Positions 1 to 7,713 of a stretch of DNA of 64,000 nt are shown here, piece by piece. Location of the stretch: positions 186,001 through 250,000 of the forward strand of contig NZ_CAIT01000010.1 in assembly GCF_000296815.2 (NCBI RefSeq). Direction: 5' to 3'. The position numbers and the translations under genes were made by a program. This DNA comes from Fibrisoma limi BUZ 3. GTDB taxonomy: Bacteria; Bacteroidota; Bacteroidia; Cytophagales; Spirosomataceae. Each line of letters begins with the position of its first letter. Position 1 is the first letter of the stretch. The notes beneath the pieces are model-generated. The model was not told the DNA's origin and did no database searches. It saw only the letters and a list, made by a program, of their open reading frames with translations.

Positions 1-28
1 TGGTTTAGGGTCTGTGCGTTGTGGAAAC

Positions 29-61
29 AAAAAAAGCGGGACTGGTTTGAACCGGTCCCGC
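29..61 (-). terminator. Rho-independent terminator of the Arg/Asp-rich lipoprotein gene
   Basis: A 12-bp inverted repeat with one G-T pair (arms begin GCGGGAC and end GTCCCGC, 36-61) is followed on the minus strand by seven T residues (29-35). It lies about 20 bp after the stop codon at 80-82. Confidence 0.8.
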
Positions 62-79
62 TTCCAGAAGTTAGTCGTT

Positions 80-1327
80 TTATTTCTTATCGACTTTGTC
101 AACCATTTTTTCGAGCGCATCTTCTACGTCATCGGCCATTCGGTTGACTTCGCGCTTCACCTTTTTGAAGTCGTCTTCACCGGCTCGCTGAACTTTGTAA
201 TACGAGTCAGTGAGCTGCCGACGCTTGTCCTCAAGGTCCTTGATACGATCTTCGCGGTCTTTACGCGCTTTCTTACTTTCGCCTTTTACTTCCTCCCGGG
301 CGTCTTCCAACTGTTCGTCGATCTTGTCCAGTTGCTCCGAAAGCCGATCGGTCAGATCACGGCGTTCTTCGCTGAACTCGTCGTTACGATCCCGGTTACT
401 ACGTCGGTTGTCACGATCGCGATCGTCCCGCTGATTGTCACGGTTGTCATATCGGCGGTCGTCATCCCGGCGGCTGTCACGATCGTCGTAACGTTGGTTA
501 CGATTGTCCCGCTCGTCGGAGTAACGGTCACTGTTCCGGCTGTTGCGGTCGCGATCGTCATAGCGATCATTGTACGAATAGCGGTCATCCTGATACCGGT
601 TGCTGTACCGATCGTCCATCATCCGACGGTCATCGTTCCGACGGTCGTTATAGCTGTAGCGGTCATTGTTACGATCATCGTACCGGCGATCATCATACGA
701 CTGCCGGTCGCGATCGTCGCGGTACCGATCACTCATACGATCATCACGGTCGTCCATCATTCGGCGATCATCGTAGCGATCACGGTAAGAGTCGTTCGAG
801 CGGCTATCGTAGCGGTCGTCACGACGGCTGTAGGAGTCATACCGGTCATCTTGATTGTCGCGGTAGCTGTAGGAATCGCTGCGGCTGTCCCGGTCATCCC
901 GGCTGTTGTTCGAATCGCTGCCTGACATGCGGCTGGAACGATCATCACGGTCGCGGCTGTCCTGATCAGAAGAACTGTATCGGTTGTTGTACGAATTGCC
1001 CCGGTCACTGCTGCGCGAATCATCCCGGTTCTGCTCGTTGTCACGATCGTTGTTTTTACCGCTGAACAAGCCGCTCAGGCCACTTTTTTTGCTGTCACGC
1101 TTGTTCTGATCCTGATCGCGGTCACGGTCCGAATTTCGATTGCGGTCGTTGCTGGCGTAGCGATCCTGTGAGTCATTATTTCGGCTGTCCCGGTCGCGCT
1201 GAGATGCGCTCTGCCGGCTGCGTCCTGAGTTCGAGTCGCCGTAAAGCCAATTCTCGAACGAGGCACAGGAGGATAAACTAACAGTAGCAGCAATCATCGA
1301 TGCTACTACCCATGTTCTCTTTTTCAT
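80..1327 (-). CDS. Arg/Asp/Ser/Tyr/Asn-rich disordered lipoprotein
   Basis: The protein is 415 residues. It starts with a lipoprotein signal (MKKR, a hydrophobic stretch, lipobox LSSC with Cys21). Residues of about 30-320 are almost entirely D, R, S, N, Y and Q in short degenerate repeats such as DRRMMDDR and YSYNDR, so this part is predicted to be disordered and to carry alternating charges. Residues of about 325-415 are rich in E, K, D and L with heptad-like spacing and probably form a coiled coil. The ATG at 1327 was chosen because it begins the signal peptide; the open frame continues 21 codons upstream without a better start. The function is unknown. Membrane anchoring and composition suggest a periplasmic or surface scaffold or adhesive polymer, which is inference only. 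The repeat content may make homology searches unreliable. Confidence 0.8.
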   Translation of the reverse strand: MKKRTWVVASMIAATVSLSSCASFENWLYGDSNSGRSRQSASQRDRDSRNNDSQDRYASNDRNRNSDRDRDQDQNKRDSKKSGLSGLFSGKNNDRDNEQNRDDSRSSDRGNSYNNRYSSSDQDSRDRDDRSSRMSGSDSNNSRDDRDSRSDSYSYRDNQDDRYDSYSRRDDRYDSRSNDSYRDRYDDRRMMDDRDDRMSDRYRDDRDRQSYDDRRYDDRNNDRYSYNDRRNDDRRMMDDRYSNRYQDDRYSYNDRYDDRDRNSRNSDRYSDERDNRNQRYDDRDSRRDDDRRYDNRDNQRDDRDRDNRRSNRDRNDEFSEERRDLTDRLSEQLDKIDEQLEDAREEVKGESKKARKDREDRIKDLEDKRRQLTDSYYKVQRAGEDDFKKVKREVNRMADDVEDALEKMVDKVDKK

Positions 1328-1434
1328 AACGTTTCTTCTTAGTAGACGATGCCAATCAATATTGTTAGCCCAAAAAGCGTACCAAGCCACTTTTTAGTCA
1401 ATCAACCAGCGAAACGCTATAAATGTTAGAATTC

Positions 1435-1455
1435 ATTCTACATAGTTTGTAGAAT
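1435..1455. repeat. Short inverted repeat in the intergenic region
   Basis: The arms ATTCTACA and TGTAGAAT (8 bp, perfect) are separated by TAGTT. The repeat lies about 110 bp upstream of the lipoprotein gene start at 1327 and could be an operator or a simple hairpin. No T-tract follows. The rest of 1328-1533 holds no gene I can support. Confidence 0.35.
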
Positions 1456-1533
1456 ACATTGCGCACGTATCCCGGGCTTCAACCCGTTGTTTTTTAGCGG
1501 CTAATAAATAAAAAGCGTGAGCCCGGAACGCAA

Positions 1534-4500
1534 TCACTTCACAACAACCGTCCCTGCTCCGTTGTAACTCCGATAGTCGGGGTTGTACATCGCATCGGCC
1601 GAGACTGGCCCCAGCACAAACCGGCCTTTGGACACTGCCCGGACGAGGTAATAAAAGGTGCGCTCGGTTTTATCGGCTTTTGTATAGAAATTGATCCGAT
1701 CGTCACGAACATCAAAGTGGTCGGGAACAGTGGGTTTCTGAATCCAGGGCATATCCCGGGGTTCGGTCAAACGAGGGTTCTCTATCTCAAAACCAGCCGG
1801 AAGCAGATCTGTTACGACTACGTTATCAACAGTGAGGCCATTTTGACTAAGCAGGGTCAGCTTAACGACAACCAGATCGTTTTGCTGGAAGGTCTCGAGC
1901 GGCTTGCCGTCGCGGCTGAGAAACTCACGTCGAACGTATAAACCGTTGTCTTCTTCCGTAACGGTACCGCTGGCCGGTACGCCCTCGCTCTGGGCGAAAT
2001 AATAAATCGTTCCTGTTCCCTTTGCGTTGATTGTCAGTGGTTGGCCAGCCGGTACGCGTTTGATCTGTAACGGGGCGCCCGTCAGCGCACCGATTGGTTT
2101 GCTACCGGCTACTAGCGTTGCCGTTGCCGAATTATTGGCGTTTTGCCGAGCCAGCTTGCCCAGCGCCAGAAGGGCGAAAGCCGCTTCCTGCGTGTTGAGG
2201 TAATCGGTCTGGCGTACGGCGGCCGACAATTGCCGGGCCAGTCCCGGAATCTGAAGATTATCCGGGTCTGAGTTGACCAGTGAGTTCAAGACCAGCGCCA
2301 GATTCCGTAGCGGAGACGCGTAGCTGTCGCCGGTTTGTCGGCCTGTGGTCGAATCGACAAAGCGTTTTGGCAGTAGGGCTGAGTAGCTACGTATATCGCC
2401 GATGCGGGCAAATGCGGCTGCCAGCAGATACTGTGTATCCGGAGTCAGCAGACTAACATTCTGTTTGTAATAATTCATGGCCGGGCGGTTTGGCTTTCCG
2501 GCTGTAGCCAACGCATACAGTCCGTAAATGGCGGTACGGTTAGCCACTGTCCGCGCCGTTCGGTCGCCTGGAACACGCTGCCCCGTTTCGTCGTAGCGAA
2601 CGTCGGTTTCGGTGCGGGGCAGGCCCGCGCTTGGATTACTTGTCAGGTTGGTCAGGTAATCGATGGCCTTGCTCAGCACCGCACTACGTACTTCGTAGCC
2701 GGCTTGCTGGGCTTCGGTCAGGAAATGCACTGCGTAAGCCGTTGCCCACGGATCTTCGCGGGGGAAGCCCGGCCACATCGAGAAACCACCGTTGTAGGTC
2801 TGTAACCCTTCGACGGTCTGGATACCCTGCCGCACGTTGGTAGCCGGGTTCAGATCGCTTTCGCCGTTTCGAACGAAATAAACGCCACCCTGACCAATGG
2901 TTTTGGCAAGATCGGCGAAATACAACTGCGGAAAGGCTTTTGAAATGGTTTGCTCGATACAGCCATGTGGATACCCAAGCAGGTACGACAGCTCCCGCCC
3001 GTACTGCGCAACCGGCGATCGGCTCAGCGTTACGCTGGTCCGCGACGTACCGGGCAGAAAACCGCCTGCCAGTTGAATCGCCTGGCTTTTGCCGCCCGGT
3101 ACGGCCCCTGATACGGTCGTTTTCACCAGCGAAGCGGCCGGTCGGATAGTTACGTCCGTTTTCTCGGTGAAGGTTTCGCCCCGCACGGATGTGCCGACTC
3201 CATTGACGGTCACGACAATCGAACCAGTTCCGATGGCTTGGCTGGTCCGGATGCGGAAAATGGTGCGGCTTTCACGACCCGGCTGGATGGTGAGCTTCTG
3301 CGTCGCTGAGGATGCGCTGTCTGTCACGATGGTTAGCGGACCCGTTACGGACAGCCGGGCCGTGACGGCGGCTGCCTTCTGGGTCGTATTGGTCAGGTTA
3401 ACGGGTAGCACAAGCTCATCGCCGGGTGTCAGGAAACGCGGTACACCGGCGCTGATCACGATCGGATCGGCTACCTTCATGTTCGTATTGGCCGACCCAA
3501 ACGCATTGTCTTTGTAAGCAACGGCCATAACGCGCAGATCGCCCGAAAACTGCGGAATATCAACCGTAAACTCCGCTTCTCCGTCGAGGCCCGTTTCCAG
3601 AATGCCACTCCAGAGTGCAACCAGTTTCACCCGGCCGTTGCTGAGCGGATTGACGCGCCGTTCGAGGTCGTAGCCATCGCCCCCCACGCTCGACGTAGCA
3701 TTCAACGACAACTCTGGATACAGCAGGGCATACAAGTCATGGCTGCCCACTTCGAGCGCCCGCTTCTGGTAGAAGAAGCCATGAATGTCGGGCGTGCGGA
3801 AGTTTTTCAACTGTAAAATTCCTTCGTCCACTACGGCCAGTGTTACCTGCGCATTGGCCCGGGTTTTCACGCGAATGGTCTGTTTGGTTTTTGATCGCGA
3901 CTGAGCTACGGCCGTAATCGTCACGGGCAACTGTGTATCGTCGTCGCTGACCGGAACCGGCGCAAAACCGTGCGCTACCGTCAACGGTAAGTTGGTGCCG
4001 TTTGCATCAATAGCCCGAATCAGTGTGGCCGTTATGTATACGTTCGGCAGGTGTTCTTTATCAACCGAAAAACTCCATTCGGCCGATTTATTATCCGTGT
4101 TCAACCAATGGTATTCAACCACCCGGTTGCGCTCGACCGTTACGAGTAATTTGCCGTCGAAGGGGGCTTTGAGTAACACTTTGGCCCGATCGCCAACCTT
4201 GTAGACCGGTTTGTCAAGCGTCATCAGCACTTGCCCTTCCTGACTCACGTCGAACGACGACGCGGTCGTGTTGCCGTAGCCGTAGGCGTAAAAACTAGTG
4301 GCCGCGTAGTTCACCGCTGACTTGTCGGCCTGGTTGGGTCGGCGGACCCGGATTTCGTATTCGCCCGATACCGTCGGTACGTAGCGGAACGATGCTTTTC
4401 CGGCTTTAAAAGCAAGCGCGTTGGTGTAGACCGACTTTTCCCGCTTGCGGGTGCTGTAGCGTATCTGCTCGTTCTTTTTTTCGATCACCGTCTGATAATC

Positions 4501-7083
4501 ATACCGGATTACCTCAACCAGGGCCGAGGCCGACGTGCGAAGCTGCCCAGCCGGGTCCAGCGCGACCAGTTCGACCGCTACCGGTGCATTGGTAGCCACG
4601 TAGCGGTCGGCCAGCCGAACACCGTAGAAGGTGTCCTGCGTCAGTACGTCGAAGCGCCGGAGCCGGTTAACCGGTCGGCCGTTTTCGTCGAAGACCGTCA
4701 CGAACAGCTTGCCTTCCAGTACGCCAATGTCCTGATACAAAGGTGAAATCGGGAAGCGCTCCGTGGCTTGACCGTTCGTGTTGGTGCGGCCCTGACGAAG
4801 CTCCTTCTGGAACGTTGTTTCATTCGGAATGGCAAAACTGTATTCCTCGTAGCCTTTCGGGGCGAAGGCTTTCCGCTTCAGTTGCAGTTCCATTTCATAA
4901 GCCCGGTCGCTGGCCGGAGGACCAAACAGGTTCAGGGCGGTGGCCGACAAGGTGATGGTCTGTCCGGCTTTGTAGGCAGTTTTATCCGTCAGGACATCCA
5001 CTTTAATACGGTCCGGCACAAACTCCTCCACGCTGATTGGCTGCGAAGTGAGCAACGTACCATTCGCGTTTTGCACCTCAACGCTATACGTACCCGTTAC
5101 GGCCGCCGGGTCGAGTGGAACATCCGTCGTGACGGCACCCTGGCTATTGGTGGTTTTACGAAATGCCCGGTATTCGCGGCCGTTGGGCATCAGCACCCGC
5201 ACGGTAACCGGTACTTCGCCGACGCTCTGCCAGGTAGCCGACCGGATGATCGTGTTCAGATGGATCGTTTCGCCGGGTCGGTAGATGTCGCGGTCGCCGT
5301 ACACGAATGCATCGAAGCCCGATGCGTTATCCCGCTTACCTTCCACCTCAAATCGGGACGTTTCGACCTGCGTATCGGGCAGGTGAATGAAATTGAAATC
5401 GTCCGGGGTGCGGGCCGTCAGCAAGGTGATGGCGAAACCAGGTGCTTTTTCGGTTACCTTCTCGAATCGGACGAAGCCGCTGCCATCGGTTTTTTGCGTG
5501 GCAACCGACTGATTATTGCTGCTGACCAGCGTAATCTCAACGCCCTGGAGTGGCTCGGCTGAACGGATGGAGTTGGCCCACACGAGTACCTCGGTAGGGG
5601 TGTGTCGTGCCACAAGCCCGATATCCGAAACCGAAACCAGTTGACTGCTACGTAGGTACGCTTCGTTTTTCGATCCGACTGTAACCAGGTACACACCGCG
5701 ATACGTATTCGGCTGATCGGGTAGGGCAATGTTCAGCGCTGATACGCCCCTGACTTTAGGCAGGTCGGTGGTTTCGACTGTTTTGTCAACGAGCAGACTG
5801 CTCAACTGCTCCTGCTCATCGTCGTTGTAGTTAAACTTTCCATTGGGTTGCCATCTACCGTCGGCGGTTTCGGCGTATTCCTCGTAGCGGTAATTGCGCA
5901 GGTAGTTCAGCAGGTTGTTCTCATATACTTTGGCGATTCTGACCTGTACGCGGGGTACGTTAATAATGGACAAGCCGACGTTGCGAGCCCCTTTCGATGA
6001 CAGATAAAGCGCCTTTTTACTCGCGAACTGAATGCTGGCGGGCATTTTGCCAAAGAACAGATCGCGTGTTACGGGCTCGTCCAGCTTTGTATTCAGCACA
6101 CCCCGTATCTGATCGGTCAGGGTTAGTACGTAGGTGTCCGTTTCGTTGAAATCGCCCCGGATAATGAACCCGTTCTCGGTCAGCTCGGCGGTGGTCTCCA
6201 CCTGTGGCTGAATGGTGTAGTATTCGCTCAGATTGCCCGGTTGCAATTCCTGCGTCGTGATCACACGCACCTGGCCGTGTGGCCCGCCCGCGCGGTTGTC
6301 GTCAAAGCCGGTCTGCACATCGGCAATCTCGATTCGGTAGCGCGATGGCAGCGTACTGGTTTGCTCAATGGTCTCCTTGCTGGTGTACGACGTATTGAGC
6401 ACTTTAACGCCTTGCTCTATTTTCACGGCCAGGGGCTGTTCGTTTTTCAAAGCCGGTGCGTTAGGCAGGGCGAGTTCAACCATTGAGCGCCGATCCGCCG
6501 ATTCGCTGCCTTCACCGCCTTGCTGCACCTGAGGAGTCAGCGCCTTGTCGTCGGTAGAAACGGCCAGTTTGGCGGATATCTCCGCCGACGACACCGGGTA
6601 GTTGAAGTTCAGTCGGGCTTTCGCAACGGGTTGGCCGGTTTCGCGGGCGCGCGTCCACCAAGTTTCGGTACTGGTGAGCTGGAGATAAGGTGTATGAAAC
6701 GCAAGGTCATCACCCGACACTTTGAGGTCTTTCTTTTCCGAGCGCTTCAGCAGATCGTCGGTCAGCTCGGCCCGGTAGTCGGTGGCTGCATCGAAGGCAA
6801 CGGCCGGCGAAAACACCAGTTCGTTGGGGGCGGTCCATTTAAACTTTCCCCGAACGGCCGGGATAAACCGTACGTATTGGGTCGAATCCCATTCATCCAG
6901 CCCGGTTTCCGGCCCAACGTTCTTGTTGAAGGTAAAGGTCAGGTTCTGGGTCCGCTGAATTTCGTCGCCAAAGTTGCGGCCAACTACAGCTACTTCATTA
7001 AACGACAATCGGGCACAATGGGAGAAACTATACAGGAGAAAGGCAAATACAAGCAGGTGACGGAAAAGGGCGGTAGGTTTCAT
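1534..7083 (-). CDS. Alpha-2-macroglobulin family protein (YfhM-like)
   Basis: This very large (1849 aa) exported protein belongs to the bacterial alpha-2-macroglobulin family, which traps attacking proteases in the periplasm. Visible parts are a hydrophobic signal with a Cys at 23, beta-sandwich MG-type repeats in the first 1000 residues, the MG2 signature (YGDRDIYRPGETI, about residue 595), the central A2M segment (WSGILETGLDGEAEF, about 1160), and the thioester motif GCIEQ with Cys1375 and Gln1378. The residue before the putative lipid Cys is His, so the lipobox is not canonical. ATG at 7083 is chosen over an upstream in-frame TTG at 7092. Family members are usually paired with PBP1C, as here with 7714-10131, which suggests protection or repair of the wall after protease attack. 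A terminator between this gene and its upstream neighbour suggests its own promoter. Confidence 0.93.
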   Translation of the reverse strand: MKPTALFRHLLVFAFLLYSFSHCARLSFNEVAVVGRNFGDEIQRTQNLTFTFNKNVGPETGLDEWDSTQYVRFIPAVRGKFKWTAPNELVFSPAVAFDAATDYRAELTDDLLKRSEKKDLKVSGDDLAFHTPYLQLTSTETWWTRARETGQPVAKARLNFNYPVSSAEISAKLAVSTDDKALTPQVQQGGEGSESADRRSMVELALPNAPALKNEQPLAVKIEQGVKVLNTSYTSKETIEQTSTLPSRYRIEIADVQTGFDDNRAGGPHGQVRVITTQELQPGNLSEYYTIQPQVETTAELTENGFIIRGDFNETDTYVLTLTDQIRGVLNTKLDEPVTRDLFFGKMPASIQFASKKALYLSSKGARNVGLSIINVPRVQVRIAKVYENNLLNYLRNYRYEEYAETADGRWQPNGKFNYNDDEQEQLSSLLVDKTVETTDLPKVRGVSALNIALPDQPNTYRGVYLVTVGSKNEAYLRSSQLVSVSDIGLVARHTPTEVLVWANSIRSAEPLQGVEITLVSSNNQSVATQKTDGSGFVRFEKVTEKAPGFAITLLTARTPDDFNFIHLPDTQVETSRFEVEGKRDNASGFDAFVYGDRDIYRPGETIHLNTIIRSATWQSVGEVPVTVRVLMPNGREYRAFRKTTNSQGAVTTDVPLDPAAVTGTYSVEVQNANGTLLTSQPISVEEFVPDRIKVDVLTDKTAYKAGQTITLSATALNLFGPPASDRAYEMELQLKRKAFAPKGYEEYSFAIPNETTFQKELRQGRTNTNGQATERFPISPLYQDIGVLEGKLFVTVFDENGRPVNRLRRFDVLTQDTFYGVRLADRYVATNAPVAVELVALDPAGQLRTSASALVEVIRYDYQTVIEKKNEQIRYSTRKREKSVYTNALAFKAGKASFRYVPTVSGEYEIRVRRPNQADKSAVNYAATSFYAYGYGNTTASSFDVSQEGQVLMTLDKPVYKVGDRAKVLLKAPFDGKLLVTVERNRVVEYHWLNTDNKSAEWSFSVDKEHLPNVYITATLIRAIDANGTNLPLTVAHGFAPVPVSDDDTQLPVTITAVAQSRSKTKQTIRVKTRANAQVTLAVVDEGILQLKNFRTPDIHGFFYQKRALEVGSHDLYALLYPELSLNATSSVGGDGYDLERRVNPLSNGRVKLVALWSGILETGLDGEAEFTVDIPQFSGDLRVMAVAYKDNAFGSANTNMKVADPIVISAGVPRFLTPGDELVLPVNLTNTTQKAAAVTARLSVTGPLTIVTDSASSATQKLTIQPGRESRTIFRIRTSQAIGTGSIVVTVNGVGTSVRGETFTEKTDVTIRPAASLVKTTVSGAVPGGKSQAIQLAGGFLPGTSRTSVTLSRSPVAQYGRELSYLLGYPHGCIEQTISKAFPQLYFADLAKTIGQGGVYFVRNGESDLNPATNVRQGIQTVEGLQTYNGGFSMWPGFPREDPWATAYAVHFLTEAQQAGYEVRSAVLSKAIDYLTNLTSNPSAGLPRTETDVRYDETGQRVPGDRTARTVANRTAIYGLYALATAGKPNRPAMNYYKQNVSLLTPDTQYLLAAAFARIGDIRSYSALLPKRFVDSTTGRQTGDSYASPLRNLALVLNSLVNSDPDNLQIPGLARQLSAAVRQTDYLNTQEAAFALLALGKLARQNANNSATATLVAGSKPIGALTGAPLQIKRVPAGQPLTINAKGTGTIYYFAQSEGVPASGTVTEEDNGLYVRREFLSRDGKPLETFQQNDLVVVKLTLLSQNGLTVDNVVVTDLLPAGFEIENPRLTEPRDMPWIQKPTVPDHFDVRDDRINFYTKADKTERTFYYLVRAVSKGRFVLGPVSADAMYNPDYRSYNGAGTVVVK

Positions 7084-7116
7084 TGCGAACAATAGCTAAC
7101 TCTCGGCATACTAACG

Positions 7117-7144
7117 AAAAACCCACTCATTACAGGTGAGTGGG
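7117..7144 (-). terminator. Terminator after the NTF2-like gene
   Basis: The arms CCCACTCA (7122-7129) and TGAGTGGG (7137-7144) form a perfect 8-bp stem with a 7-nt loop. On the minus strand the stem is followed by five T residues (7117-7121). Confidence 0.75.
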
Positions 7145-7208
7145 TGTTGATTTTACGGAGGCTGGCCGCATCGACTTAGCGAACGGCAATCAACCCTAAA
7201 AACGGTTC

Positions 7209-7643
7209 TTACCGAACCGGCGTAAACTGAACGTTAACAATCTTCCAGGCGTCGCCCTGCTTGGCACAAACGACCGAAAACGCTGCGTTGTAGTCAAGTG
7301 CATTTCCCTGCACATTGCCTTTGACCTTCCAGAAGCCGGTCATCACCGCCGAATTGTTGTACGTGCGGGTGCGGGCTTCAGAAACGGTACCATTGTCGAT
7401 CACTACGTAGCCGCCACTGATAGCCTGAAGCAGTAAGTCGCGTTCTACACCCTGACCGTCAAAGCTGGTCAGGAAAAAATCATTGGCCAGCAGTTTGCCC
7501 ATGGTATTACCGTCTTCGTCAAGCATAGCTTTGAAAAAAGCGTTGCCGAGGGCTGTTGGGTCCTGCGTCGGGTCGGTAGTCTGTTGAGCAAAAGCAGTCG
7601 TTGCAAAAAAGAAAGTGATTACCAGGAGTGAAGCGAGTTTCAT
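7209..7643 (-). CDS. Secreted NTF2-like (SnoaL/DUF4440-type) protein
   Basis: A 144-residue protein with a clear signal peptide (MKLASLLVITFFFATTAFA, cleavage before QQ). The mature part resembles NTF2-like cone-fold proteins of the DUF4440/SnoaL kind: an early helical segment (ALGNAFFKAMLDEDGNTMGKL), a strand with FFLTSFDG, and a C-terminal strand ending GDAWKIVNVQFTPVR. No catalytic residues can be assigned. An ATG four codons upstream (7655) is an equally possible start. The gene lies between pbpC and the macroglobulin gene on the same strand, 70 bp after pbpC, but a terminator separates it from the macroglobulin gene. It may be co-transcribed with pbpC. The family assignment rests on pattern only. 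Confidence 0.75.
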   Translation of the reverse strand: MKLASLLVITFFFATTAFAQQTTDPTQDPTALGNAFFKAMLDEDGNTMGKLLANDFFLTSFDGQGVERDLLLQAISGGYVVIDNGTVSEARTRTYNNSAVMTGFWKVKGNVQGNALDYNAAFSVVCAKQGDAWKIVNVQFTPVR

Positions 7644-7713
7644 TATGAATGTCATTTAAGGCAGGAAAAATGACAGTTTTTACGCAAAATGCAAAATAAA
7701 GAAATGGTTACCC

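Noticed and set aside
14-925. Long plus-strand open frame rich in Val, Ile and Ala (about 303 codons)
   Set aside because: It is antisense to the Arg/Asp-rich lipoprotein gene; the hydrophobic composition follows from the complement of Asp, Arg and Ser codons. It has no family signature and runs over the terminator.
1440-1533. Possible terminator after the alpha-2-macroglobulin gene
   Set aside because: The only hairpin has a 4-bp GCGT/ACGC stem with a 9-nt loop before TTTTTATT; it is too weak to claim.
4768-5562. Plus-strand open frame of about 264 codons
   Set aside because: Antisense to the alpha-2-macroglobulin gene; no signal, domain or promoter.
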